The notes under the pieces were generated by a model. The model was given only the letters and a program-made list of their open reading frames with translations, was not told the origin of the DNA and searched no databases. From NCBI GenBank assembly GCA_964480725.1, contig CAYZQO010000025.1, positions 1 to 64,000 of the forward strand: a DNA stretch of 64,000 nt. The letters are read 5' to 3'. The translations under genes and the position numbers were made by a program. The DNA is from JAFGBI01 sp964480725. GTDB taxonomy: Bacteria > Myxococcota_A > Polyangia > Polyangiales > Polyangiaceae. Shown in pieces: positions 42,519 to 51,594 of this stretch. The stretch's first letter is position 1. Every line of letters starts with the position of its first letter.

Positions 42519-43490
42519 CTACACCTCCACCCGAGGGACGGCCTCCCAGCGATCGTCGCCGAGCCCCCGCTCCCGTCCGAGCGCGAGATAACCAATGCGC
42601 TCGGGGCGCTCACCGATCAGGGTGGCGCCGTAGGCGTCGACGGCCACCGGATCGGTGCTCGCGATGACCTGGTGCAGATCCCGCGCGTCGTCGACGTTGC
42701 CGCCCTGGGGACCGTTTCGCAGCAGCACGCGCGTGGCATCGAGCACGGTGAGGGTCGGCCTAAGGAAGGTCGCGAGGTCGGCGATGGAAACCTCGATGTC
42801 CTGATGGAGGCGGTTTCTCCGCCCGCCCAGGATCCCGTACCAGTTCTTCATCGCACCCGTGTAGCGCGCGAGGTTGTGGTGCTTGGCCACGGGGACGTTG
42901 ATGACCCGGTCCGCGCTCACGAGCGGCGTGAAGACCGGCCACTCCTGGAGGATTTCTCCCCCCAGGTGCATCGACCGGAACCGGTGCTCGGCGGGGAGCA
43001 CGACCGTGGCCCCGACCGCGTGCGCGGCGCTCCAGATCCCGGAGCGTTGAAAGCACCGCTGCGCCTCGTTGCAAGAGACGTCCGTCACCACGACGGTCTT
43101 CGCGCCGGCCTTGAACGCGAGCCGGACGACCTCCGCCACCACCGCCGGGTTGGTGTTGGCCGCGTGCACTGGGAGCCGGTCCCAACCGATGTTGGGCTTC
43201 ACGGCGACCACGTCACCCCGCGTGACGAAGCGTTCCATGCCACCGAGCGCGGCGATGGCGCGACGGGTGAGCTCGGCGGGGTCCCGCGAGCTACTGGCGA
43301 TGGCGAGGGTCGGTCGCCCTGTGTCCTCGCGCACACCGAAGTCGCGGACCTGCCGCTCGCCCGCAGCCGGACCCAACATCGCGCCACCAGGATCGTGGGC
43401 AAGCCGGAACGTGACGGCCGCGACTCCGAGCGCCGCCCCGCTGGCCGCGACCCGCTGCAGCAGCTCTCTCCGCGTGGGCCGGTCGGTCAT
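42519..43490 (-). CDS. DUF362-family protein with twin-arginine signal
   Basis: 323 residues. N-terminal PTRRELLQRVAASGAALGVA is a Tat-type signal, so it is exported folded or membrane-anchored. The body has VAVKPNIGWDRLPVHAANTN, VVVTDVSCNEAQRCFQ and VPVAKHHNLARYTGAMKNWY, which are DUF362 features. Members often sit with polyferredoxins, and some carry [4Fe-4S] clusters, but this one lacks a ferredoxin tail. That role could be supplied by the fused polyferredoxin downstream. The ATG at 43490 places the Arg pair at residues 7-8. The preceding long frame is shadow. Function is unknown. Confidence 0.85.
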   Translation of the reverse strand: MTDRPTRRELLQRVAASGAALGVAAVTFRLAHDPGGAMLGPAAGERQVRDFGVREDTGRPTLAIASSSRDPAELTRRAIAALGGMERFVTRGDVVAVKPNIGWDRLPVHAANTNPAVVAEVVRLAFKAGAKTVVVTDVSCNEAQRCFQRSGIWSAAHAVGATVVLPAEHRFRSMHLGGEILQEWPVFTPLVSADRVINVPVAKHHNLARYTGAMKNWYGILGGRRNRLHQDIEVSIADLATFLRPTLTVLDATRVLLRNGPQGGNVDDARDLHQVIASTDPVAVDAYGATLIGERPERIGYLALGRERGLGDDRWEAVPRVEV

Positions 43491-43870
43491 GACCAGAAAA
43501 CTAACGGTAGGTGATGTGCTCTCGACCCGCCACCGCCCCGGGCGGCGGGCCGCCAGGGTACACCAACTCGACGAAAATAATGGGCATTTGAAGCAAAGAC
43601 GGGGGCTGCGCCCGGACCGGACGGGCGTCCGGAGCGGCGATTTGCTCGATTGGCGCGGGGGATCAGCAAAATGGGGCACCGTTCCGAGCCGAGAGCCCAT
43701 CGAAGGCGCCCTGAAAGACGCCCCCTCGCCCCAATAGGCGTGTTTTTCGAGGGACCGACGGTATGGGCGACTCGATCGGTGCTCTCGAGCGGGCCGCTTG
43801 ATTAACGCTGGTTCTGGGGGCAAGCTCTCGCCCCCTCCGGTAGCCCCGCTGGCGGAGCCGAGGCAGCGCC
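43491..43870. other. 380-bp intergenic region between divergent DUF362 and rpmE
   Basis: No gene is visible. The stretch is locally less GC-rich, with short AT tracts (GAAAATAATGGGCATTTG near 43573, GTTTTTCGAGG near 43742). It should hold the promoters of both flanking genes, but I could not fix a -35/-10 pair with proper spacing. No hairpin worth listing. Confidence 0.5.
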
Positions 43871-44080
43871 ATGAAGCAAGGCATCCACCCGACCTACCAC
43901 GTCGTCACCGTCTCCTGCGCGTGCGGCAACACCTTCGTGACTCGCTCCACCGCGCGCGAGCTCTCGGTCGATGTTTGCTCGCAGTGTCACCCGTTCTTCA
44001 CCGGCAAGCAGCGCCTCGTCGACGCCGCCGGTCGCATCGACCGGTTCCGGAAGAAGTACGCGCGCGTGGCCAAGGCTTGA
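43871..44080 (+). CDS. rpmE: 50S ribosomal protein L31 (zinc-containing type)
   Basis: 69 residues, MKQGIHPTYHVVTVSCACGN then VDVCSQCHPFFTGKQRLVDA and GRIDRFRKKYA. Cysteines 16, 18, 37 and 40 make it the zinc-binding (C+) form, as opposed to the zinc-independent paralogue RpmE2. The length is normal. It precedes prfA by 318 bases with a hairpin between. rpmE-prfA proximity is common in bacteria. Confidence 0.97.
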   Translation: MKQGIHPTYHVVTVSCACGNTFVTRSTARELSVDVCSQCHPFFTGKQRLVDAAGRIDRFRKKYARVAKA

Positions 44081-44398
44081 GGGCTCGGCGTGACGGCACG
44101 GCGCCCGCGCCACGCCACGCCACGGCCGCCACCCTGGCCCAGCCCCCGCGGACGGATCGAAGGGACTCCGGCGTCCTCAGTTTCGGTGTGTGCCGTCGCC
44201 TCGGGGCGCTAGAGCGGCGATCGGACTGATCGCCGCGAAGGATCCACGGCCCAAAGCAACGAGCAAGCAGCGGATCATGCCCCGGGGGCAACAAAGAACG
44301 CTACCTCGCCACGCCCGGGAGCGTTTTTCGAAGCGCCGATGCAATTGGCAAGCGGATCGTTGCTCTAACGTCCAGGCTCGTTCTCTCCGGTCGCCCCC
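44081..44398. other. 318-bp intergenic region rpmE-prfA
   Basis: No gene is visible. It contains a perfect 9-bp hairpin at 44214-44236 and, near 44349-44376, a possible but weak promoter (TTGGCA, 15-base spacer, TAACGT) for prfA. A stretch with low GC (around 44290-44370) includes GCGTTTTTCGAAGCGC, itself an imperfect inverted repeat. Confidence 0.45.
44214..44236 (+). terminator. hairpin between rpmE and prfA
   Basis: GCGGCGATC (44214-44222), 5-base loop GGACT, GATCGCCGC (44228-44236): a perfect 9-bp stem, 134 bases after the rpmE stop. No T-run follows. It could end the rpmE message. Confidence 0.45.
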
Positions 44399-45472
<1,074 letters not shown>

Positions 45473-45500
45473 CCCGTCCGCCCACCGGGGCGCGGTCGCG

Positions 45501-45520
45501 CCGATCCCCCGCGGGGTCGG
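45501..45520 (+). terminator. hairpin after prfA
   Basis: CCGATCCC (45501-45508), 4-base loop, GGGGTCGG (45513-45520). An 8-bp stem with one G-U pair, 29 bases beyond the prfA stop. No T-run. Confidence 0.35.
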
Positions 45521-45671
45521 GGGCGAGCGCGACGCCTCCGGCAGCGGGGCGAGAACGGCGCGACGCGGCTCGCCGGTCGGTCCGGGGGCTGGCGGGCTGA
45601 CGCGCGCGGCCGTGACGGGCCGGCGTACGAGCCTTGGTTCGGGCTGACCGTTGGGCGATGATCGGGGTCGA

Positions 45672-46103
45672 GTGTCCCCGAGAGCCCCCCGCGCCACCCG
45701 GTCCGAAGTCGACCTCGACGGCCTCTTCTGCGCGCTCGTGCTGGTCCCCACGAGCTTCGCTCGCAACCGCTTCTTCGGCCTGTACGAGCAGGTCGCGGCG
45801 CGCCGCGTGCGCCGCCGCGCAGCGCGCGTCCGCGGCGTGGTGCGGCAGCTCACGGGGCAGGGCCGCGTCCACGCGGAAGTGCTCGGCCAGCAGGTCCTCG
45901 CCGACGGTCACGTGATCCTGCGCTACCGCATCGAGGAGTTCTCCTTCGTGCGGACGATGGCACTCACGGCGCTCGAGGCCGCTGCGCTCCGGATGGCGCT
46001 CTTCCGGGCAGGGGTGGGGACCGTCGACGCGGAGGATCGGGAGGCCGTGGAGGCGGCGCTCCGCCGACTCGGCCGTGACGTCGAGCTCGGGACGCCCCCG
46101 TGA
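45672..46103 (+). CDS. conserved-looking protein of unknown function
   Basis: 143 residues from a GTG (a TTG 21 bases upstream is an alternative). The middle reads LDGLFCALVLVPTSFARNRF then FGLYEQVAARRVRRRAARVR, followed by a beta-rich part (HAEVLGQQVLADGHVILRYR) and a C-terminal helix. No signal peptide. The varied composition and regular secondary-structure pattern indicate a real gene, but I do not recognise the family. It stands where prmC often follows prfA but has no methyltransferase motif. The lipoprotein gene follows. Confidence 0.65.
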   Translation: MSPRAPRATRSEVDLDGLFCALVLVPTSFARNRFFGLYEQVAARRVRRRAARVRGVVRQLTGQGRVHAEVLGQQVLADGHVILRYRIEEFSFVRTMALTALEAAALRMALFRAGVGTVDAEDREAVEAALRRLGRDVELGTPP

Positions 46104-46232
46104 GCGGGTCGAGTCCCCCGGGGAGTGTCCCCCGATCGGCGGGGACGGCGCGGGACGCCGGCGCGGCGCCGCCGGGACCGCCGTCCGTCGCCGCGGCGCG
46201 CGGGAGCCTTGTGGAGGCGACGGTAGGCGACG

Positions 46233-46238
46233 TATACG
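46233..46238 (+). promoter_or_regulatory. -10-like element before the Cys-rich lipoprotein
   Basis: TATACG eight bases before the ATG at 46247. GGAG within those eight bases could also be a ribosome-binding site, so either a leaderless start or translation in a longer message is possible. It supports choosing 46247 over the longer frame. Confidence 0.35.
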
Positions 46239-46246
46239 GAGCGCAC

Positions 46247-46639
46247 ATGCGGCGCTGGCGCTCCCCATGGTCCCGTATCCGGCGATCGCAGCTCGTCGCG
46301 GCGTTCCCGGTCCTGGTGCTCGCCTGTGGCGGCGGAGCGCCACCGCCCGTCGCGCCGAACGGGGCGGCCGACGACACCGAAGCCTCCGCGACGCGCGCCG
46401 CCGGTCAGGGGTCCTCAGCGTCGGCGGCCAGCTACTGCGCCGACGACGGCTGCTTCGACTGCGGCGACGGGCTCTGCATGCAGGGTTGGTACTGCGATCT
46501 CGGGGTCCGCGGCGGGCCCGCGTGCAGCTTCGTGCCCGAGTGTGAGGCCCAGTCGGGCTGCACTTGCGTCACCTCCGCGCTCGGCGGCGGCTGCCGCTGC
46601 GAAGAGCGGGACGGCGGCGCCTACGTGACCTGCGACTGA
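46247..46639 (+). CDS. small Cys-rich lipoprotein
   Basis: 130 residues. Basic n-region MRRWRSPWSRIRRSQ, hydrophobic core and lipobox VLAC, then a Pro/Ala linker. The C-terminal 65 residues carry about 13 cysteines (CADDGCFDCGDGLCMQGWYC, then CEAQSGCTC and GGCRCEERD). The CGDGLC element recalls the unit of the giant repeat protein at 37.6-40.5 kb, but the surrounding spacing differs. The cysteines probably form disulfides outside the cell. A GTG at 46100 overlapping the previous stop would add 49 residues in front of the signal peptide, which is unlikely. Confidence 0.75.
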   Translation: MRRWRSPWSRIRRSQLVAAFPVLVLACGGGAPPPVAPNGAADDTEASATRAAGQGSSASAASYCADDGCFDCGDGLCMQGWYCDLGVRGGPACSFVPECEAQSGCTCVTSALGGGCRCEERDGGAYVTCD

Positions 46640-46656
46640 CGCGCCACCGCGGCGCG
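46640..46656. terminator. hairpin at the end of the lipoprotein gene
   Basis: CGCGCC (46640-46645), 5-base loop, GGCGCG (46651-46656), starting directly after the stop codon and facing the convergent methyltransferase gene. Short stem, no T-run. Confidence 0.35.
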
Positions 46657-46707
46657 ACCGCCACTTCCCCCGCCAGCGCGTGCGAATCGCTCACGCCGGC
46701 CGCGGCC

Positions 46708-49047
46708 TCACGGCCGCTGCGCCAGCATGATGATCCGCGGGGAGTAAGCCCCGAGAAATACGTTGGGCGTCGTCAGATCCCCGCTCGCCTCGACCACCCG
46801 GAAGCCGACATCGTGCAGGAGTTTGCCGAGCTCGTGCATCGAGTAGAGCCGGATCGTGTAGTAGCACTCCTTCTGGCGCCCATCATCGAGGATGAGCGAC
46901 CGCTTCACGCGCAGCCGGCTGGTGATGAAGTCGACCGATGCGTCATCCATGCAGACGCAGCCGTCGCCCTCGAACCAAACCTGGGAGGGGCTGTGGCGCG
47001 CGACGAAGTCGCGGTTCGGCACGTCGATGAGGAGCGAGCCGCCCGGGCGCAGCGCCCGGAACATTCGCTGCGCCACCGCGAAGTTCTTCTCCTCCTCGAA
47101 GTAGCCGTAGCTCGTGTTCCACGAGTAAATCCCGTCGAACGTCTCCTCGAAGGCCATGTCGCGAACGTCGCCCTGGACGAAGCTGATCTTCTGGCGGCGC
47201 TCCTCGGCCACGTCCTGGGCGAGGGCCAGCTGATAGAGCGAAAGATCGAACCCCACGACGCCGTAGCCGCGGCGCGCGAGCTCGACCGCATGACGACCCG
47301 ATCCGCAGCAGAGGTCGAGGATGACACCGCTGCCGGCCACACCCAACGACTCCTCGATGAAGTTCACCTCCTTGAACAGCTGGTCGTCCGTGAGGGGATA
47401 GTCGGCGCGACCGAAGTCCTCGAGGAAGAGCTCCTCCCACCAGGGGCGCCGCAGGGGTTTCTTGTTGTCCGCCTCGTCCCGGAGCTCGCGCGGCGCTGGC
47501 GGGGGCGGACGGCGCGGGGGCGGCGGCGGCTTCGGCACCGAAGCCTCGGTCGCCGGCTCCGGCAGCAGCTCGACCGACGGTCGTTCGGTGGACGGCACCT
47601 CGTCCAGGTCGAGCTCTTCGAGCGCCGGCGGCGGGGCGTCCGCGAGCGTGTCCGCGTCGCGCCGGTCCCGCTTCGGTCGCGGAACGGCGGGCGGTCGGGC
47701 GATAGACGGCGTCGGGGGCACGGGCGGCTCCGGAGCGACCGCCGCCCGGGGCGGCCCCGGAGCGAGCTCGACCGGAGGCGAGGGTCCCGGTGACGGTGCC
47801 GCCGGGGGCGGTGCCGGCGGGGAAGGCTCCGCGACGACGGACGAGCCGCTCTCCTCCGCCAAGACGTCCGGCGCGACGATGATGGATGGCAGCTCACCCG
47901 AGGGACGCGGGGGTGAGGTGGGGACGGCCCCCTCCGCGGCAACTTCGCGCGCCGGTGCTCCCCCGGCCACGAGCGCGCGTCCCCGGGCCGGAGCCACCGG
48001 CAATCCCGCTGGTGTGGACGCGGCCGCCGCAGGAGCCGGGGACGCGGGACGCGGCACGACGACGGCCGGAGCCTCCGGGTCCCGAGTGGCCGAGGGGACG
48101 GGCTCGGATGGCGACGCCGGCCGCGCCGGCTCTCCAACGACGCCGGTGTCTGGACCCCGCCCCGACACCGACTCCGCCGGGACCGGCGGCAGATACTCGC
48201 CGACGGCGATGATGCGCATCGCGCGCAAGGACGGGGGGGCCGGCGGATCCGAGTCGGAGGTGACAATCGGCGGCGGGCGCCCCGACGGGTAGCTCACCGC
48301 AGTCGGCGGGTCGGACTGCGAGCGCGGCGCCGACACGACGGCCGCGGCGCTCGACGCGGAGGCCCCAGCCGGCGGGCGCGGTGGGGCTCGATCGCTACCA
48401 ACCTCCCGGGGTCTGGGGGGTGCGGGAGCGATCGGGGACGCGCGCGACGCCGCCGGCGAAACCACCGGGGGGTCGGATGCCGGGGGGGAAGTGGGGGTCG
48501 AGCGCGTCCCGACCGGAGGCGACGCCGACGCCCGCGGGGGGGCCGACACCGGCAAGGCAGTCTTCCCGTCCACCTGCGAGCCTGCGGCCGGCCCGGCAGA
48601 GGTAACCGGGGGCGCCGCAGGCGCGGAGGGGGGCGCTTTGACCGACGGGGCCTTGACCAACGGTGCCGGTGCAGACGGTCGCGGCGCCGCCGGGGACGGG
48701 CGCGGGGGCGCTGGCTGCGCGACCGCCGCTTCGAAGCGACCCGCCACCGCCGCCACCAGCGCGTCGACTCCGGGGGACTCCGTGGTGCGGGCCTCCGACG
48801 TGCTGCGGGGGCGCTGCGGCTTCGGCGGAGGACTCAGCGCACTCGCGTCCGAACGCCGTGACCGAGGCTTCGGCGGGGGGTTGAGGCGTCGCGCGCCCGA
48901 CACCGCCTCCGCCTCGCCGAAGCCGGGTTCGGCGGCGGACGGATCGGTGTCGTTCGGGAGGTCGGGGATGCTCGGCGGCGCCTCGTCGTCCAGCGACGCG
49001 AGCTCGGTCGGGGTTTCCGCACCCAAGTTCGGTTCGTCGATGCTCAT
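46708..49047 (-). CDS. SAM-dependent methyltransferase with 500-residue disordered arm
   Basis: 779 residues. Residues 1 to about 520 are Pro/Ala/Ser/Glu-rich without domains. The C-terminal part (about 525-779) is a class I methyltransferase: WWEELFLEDFGRADYPLTDD, motif I VILDLCCGSGRHAVELARRG, the acidic motif VVGFDLSLYQ, then GDVRDMAFEETFDGIYSW and LRPGGSLLIDVPNRDF. The ATG overlaps the stop of psd (ATGA), so the two are translationally coupled. A role in phospholipid N-methylation of the phosphatidylethanolamine made by Psd is conceivable. The fold resembles small-molecule methyltransferases but is not the PmtA signature, so the substrate is open. The long arm is odd for a methyltransferase. 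Confidence 0.85.
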   Translation of the reverse strand: MSIDEPNLGAETPTELASLDDEAPPSIPDLPNDTDPSAAEPGFGEAEAVSGARRLNPPPKPRSRRSDASALSPPPKPQRPRSTSEARTTESPGVDALVAAVAGRFEAAVAQPAPPRPSPAAPRPSAPAPLVKAPSVKAPPSAPAAPPVTSAGPAAGSQVDGKTALPVSAPPRASASPPVGTRSTPTSPPASDPPVVSPAASRASPIAPAPPRPREVGSDRAPPRPPAGASASSAAAVVSAPRSQSDPPTAVSYPSGRPPPIVTSDSDPPAPPSLRAMRIIAVGEYLPPVPAESVSGRGPDTGVVGEPARPASPSEPVPSATRDPEAPAVVVPRPASPAPAAAASTPAGLPVAPARGRALVAGGAPAREVAAEGAVPTSPPRPSGELPSIIVAPDVLAEESGSSVVAEPSPPAPPPAAPSPGPSPPVELAPGPPRAAVAPEPPVPPTPSIARPPAVPRPKRDRRDADTLADAPPPALEELDLDEVPSTERPSVELLPEPATEASVPKPPPPPRRPPPPAPRELRDEADNKKPLRRPWWEELFLEDFGRADYPLTDDQLFKEVNFIEESLGVAGSGVILDLCCGSGRHAVELARRGYGVVGFDLSLYQLALAQDVAEERRQKISFVQGDVRDMAFEETFDGIYSWNTSYGYFEEEKNFAVAQRMFRALRPGGSLLIDVPNRDFVARHSPSQVWFEGDGCVCMDDASVDFITSRLRVKRSLILDDGRQKECYYTIRLYSMHELGKLLHDVGFRVVEASGDLTTPNVFLGAYSPRIIMLAQRP

Positions 49048-49862
49048 GACGGAATAAGCAGTGACTCTCCGTACCGGACCGTCCGACCCGGGACCCCGAA
49101 TTCCACCGCTCGCTCGCAGAGGACCACGACGGTCGACCCGAGGTGGAACACCCCGATCTCGTCGCCTCGCTCGACCCGCCGCGGCGGGTCGAGCGGGGTC
49201 AGACCCGGGGCCGCCTCTCCGCCTCCCAGCACCTCGATGCCGATTTGGCCGACGTTCATCGCGCCCACCATCACCACCACGACCTCGCCAAAGTCTCGCG
49301 TTTCGATGCTGATGGCAACCCGGCTATTTCGACAATAGAGGCGCGGAACTCGCTCCGAGAGCGCGTTCACCGGAAAGAGGTCCCCGGGGATCCCGGTCAC
49401 CCGAGCGACCACGCCGTCGACCGGCGAGTGAACCCGGTGATAGTCACGGGGAGAGAGGTAGACGACCGCGAAGACCCCGCCGCGAAGGCGCGCCGCCGCC
49501 TGGGCGTCCCCGGTCAGCTCCGCGACAGCGTACCCATTCCCCTTGATGCTGAACTGCCCCTCGTCGATCACGCCAACCGCGTCGAGCCGACCATCCGCAG
49601 GGCTCACCAGCCCGTCCGGCGCCACCGGCCGCGCCCCGTTCCGCAGTCGACGCGTGAAGAACGCGTCCAGCGTCGGATACGGCTGCTCGCTGGGGTCTGC
49701 CTGTGCGAGGTCCACCCCCCAGAGCGCACAGTAACCGCTGACCGTCAGGCGAGCGACGGGCGACGGGAGCCGGGCCCTTCCCACCCTCCCGACCAGACGA
49801 CTGAGCGCCACCCGCGGCACTATCGCCAGCAAGGGTGCCGCGAATTCGGTTGCTCGTCGCAC
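49044..49862 (-). CDS. psd: phosphatidylserine decarboxylase
   Basis: Makes phosphatidylethanolamine by a pyruvoyl-dependent decarboxylation in the inner membrane. 272 residues with FFTRRLRNGARPV, VSPADGRLDAVGVIDEGQFS, the active-site DYHRVHSPVDG, and the self-cleavage site LGST in GVFHLGSTVVVL near residue 240, where the Ser becomes the pyruvoyl group. Length and motif match the E. coli-type enzyme. It starts with GTG. Promoter TTGACC/TACAAT is just upstream. No phosphatidylserine synthase gene (pssA) is nearby. Its stop overlaps the start of the methyltransferase gene. Confidence 0.96.
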   Translation of the reverse strand: MRRATEFAAPLLAIVPRVALSRLVGRVGRARLPSPVARLTVSGYCALWGVDLAQADPSEQPYPTLDAFFTRRLRNGARPVAPDGLVSPADGRLDAVGVIDEGQFSIKGNGYAVAELTGDAQAAARLRGGVFAVVYLSPRDYHRVHSPVDGVVARVTGIPGDLFPVNALSERVPRLYCRNSRVAISIETRDFGEVVVVMVGAMNVGQIGIEVLGGGEAAPGLTPLDPPRRVERGDEIGVFHLGSTVVVLCERAVEFGVPGRTVRYGESLLIPS

Positions 49863-49869
49863 GGGAATT

Positions 49870-49879
49870 GCTGATCAGC
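49870..49879. promoter_or_regulatory. 10-bp palindrome in the psd leader
   Basis: GCTGATCAGC is a perfect palindrome between the psd promoter and its start codon. It may be an operator or just chance. No second copy nearby. Confidence 0.25.
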
Positions 49880-49894
49880 GGCCGACCTTGAGCA

Positions 49895-49924
49895 ATTGTA
49901 CGCTGTCGGTCCCGATCGGGTCAA
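49895..49924 (-). promoter_or_regulatory. sigma-70 promoter of psd
   Basis: Minus strand TTGACC (49924-49919), 18-base spacer, TACAAT (49900-49895), both 5 of 6 to consensus. The -35 overlaps the stop codon of the peptidase gene. The predicted start is about 26 bases before the psd GTG. Confidence 0.65.
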
Positions 49925-51594
49925 TCGCGGCGCACACCGCGAGCCGCGAGGCAGAGAGCGCGCCACGGCTCGGACGCGGGGATGAGGGCCCCAGCCTTCG
50001 ACGCGGCGGGAGCCGGGCGTGGGTCTTCTGCGGCGCGCCCGGCGCCGTCGGTGGGTCCCACGAAGCGCGGCCGGCCAAGACAGGCGACGTCCTCGAGCAG
50101 GGGGTCGACGGCGACGGAAACCGCTCGCGCTCGCTCGGCGGCCTCCCCGTCATTCGCCTCCTGAAAGAATCTTCCGCGGAGAGCGAACCAGCCCCCGTGA
50201 ACCGAGTCGACGTCCCCGACAGTGCCGAGCAGCGCTGCGGCCCGCTCGTCGTGCCCCTGAGCCAGCTCCGCCCTGGCGGCGCGCCACCGCAAGCCCGGTT
50301 CCGCCGGGTGCGCGGCGAACGCCGGTGCGAGCTGTTGGGCCGCAGCGGCGTGGTGGCCCCGTCGCGAGAGCAGCTCCGCCAGCCGCACGCGCCGGACCAG
50401 ATCCCGCACCTCGAGCACGCCCTTGACGGTCAACGTCGGTCGCGGCTCCGTCGCCACGGGCGACGCCACCTGCTCTCGCAAGGCGGACTGCCAGCGCGCG
50501 CGCCACGCCGCGAAATCGTAACCCGTGACGCTGCGCAACGCCGGATCAGCGTCGTCGACGCCGAGGCCACGAAGATCCGCGAAGAGGAGGCGCAGCGCGG
50601 GCGGACCCTGCTCCGACCGCAGGTACCCGACGAAGCTCGTGACCTCCGAGTAGGCCGTCGCGGCAACCTCCGGGGTGGGCAACAGTGCGATCGAGTTGCC
50701 GAGCGCGTCGATCCCGACGGCCTGCCCGGACAAGAGGGCCGCGCGGGCGACCGCGTCATGATCGGTGTCGTCATCGAAAGGCCGCGGGGAACGCCAGCGG
50801 GTTTCATGCTGCTTGGCCGTCCCCTCCTGGAGCCAGAGCGGCGCGCGGTCCCGCGTCGCCCGGGTGACAAAGAGGTGGACGAGCTCGTGCGCGAGCGTGT
50901 CCTCCCACGGGTAGCCGCGCGGTGTCGCCCGCGGTGATACCAAGATGATGCGTCCCCACCGCGCCACGCCGACGGTCCCGGTCGTCTCCGCCGCCTCCAC
51001 CGGCAACCCGGTGAGCGCCGAGAGAGAATAGAGGTCCTGCACGAGCTCGATCCGCAGGGGCTGCGGGAACCTGGCGTCGAACTCGCGCTCGAGGTAATCG
51101 CGCGCCCGGACCGCGCCATCGATCAGGAACGGGACCAGCGCGCGGTCGCGCGCGTCTTGCAGCCGGATCCAGACCCCGAGTCGCCGATCCTCGACCACGA
51201 GCGCTCCGGCCGTGGCCTCGGCGCAGCCGCGCGCGACCGCGCGCAGGGCCTCGAGCTCCGGCATCCCGTCGAGCTCCGCGGCCGCGTCGAGCGTGACCGA
51301 GGCCGTCAGGCAGTCGCCCCGGTAGAGGGCCAGGCGGGCGCGCTCGATGGTCGCCGACGCCGTCGCGCCGTCCACCTCGGCGAGCAGACGCGCAGCACGC
51401 TCGAGGTCGAGCTCGGTCGTCGCGTCGAACGCCTCGCGGAGCGGGGTCGCGTGACCGTTCGCCAGGGTGAGCAGCGCGGCGCCCAGGCAAGCGAGCGCGG
51501 TCCTAGCGCCGCGGCGACGCGCCACCGAAGCCACCGCGCGCAACCCGCGCGCACACCTCGGAGGCGGGCGGCGACTGCCGGTCCGCTGGGTCAT
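49921..51594 (-). CDS. peptidase MA-like (gluzincin) protein with TPR tail
   Basis: 557 residues. Signal-like N-terminus (ALACLGAALLTLANGHA). A repeat-containing region (about 50-135) is followed by a zinc peptidase-like domain (about 165-390) with HELVHLF near residue 235 and the downstream PLWLQEGTAKQHE, where the Glu would be the third zinc ligand. This HExxH...WLxEG arrangement marks the peptidase MA family. The C-terminal 170 residues have TPR-like helices (LAELLSRRGHHAAAAQQLAP, ARAELAQGHDERAAALLGTV). It is probably periplasmic and substrates are unknown. Its ATG overlaps the stop of the upstream DUF4175-like gene, so both are likely one unit. Confidence 0.8.
   Translation of the reverse strand: MTQRTGSRRPPPRCARGLRAVASVARRRGARTALACLGAALLTLANGHATPLREAFDATTELDLERAARLLAEVDGATASATIERARLALYRGDCLTASVTLDAAAELDGMPELEALRAVARGCAEATAGALVVEDRRLGVWIRLQDARDRALVPFLIDGAVRARDYLEREFDARFPQPLRIELVQDLYSLSALTGLPVEAAETTGTVGVARWGRIILVSPRATPRGYPWEDTLAHELVHLFVTRATRDRAPLWLQEGTAKQHETRWRSPRPFDDDTDHDAVARAALLSGQAVGIDALGNSIALLPTPEVAATAYSEVTSFVGYLRSEQGPPALRLLFADLRGLGVDDADPALRSVTGYDFAAWRARWQSALREQVASPVATEPRPTLTVKGVLEVRDLVRRVRLAELLSRRGHHAAAAQQLAPAFAAHPAEPGLRWRAARAELAQGHDERAAALLGTVGDVDSVHGGWFALRGRFFQEANDGEAAERARAVSVAVDPLLEDVACLGRPRFVGPTDGAGRAAEDPRPAPAASKAGALIPASEPWRALCLAARGVRRD

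Noticed and set aside
46100..46246. Longer N-terminus of the Cys-rich lipoprotein (GTG at 46100)
   Set aside because: It would put 49 Pro/Ala/Ser-rich residues in front of a normal lipoprotein signal peptide. The ATG at 46247 has a TATACG and GGAG just ahead.
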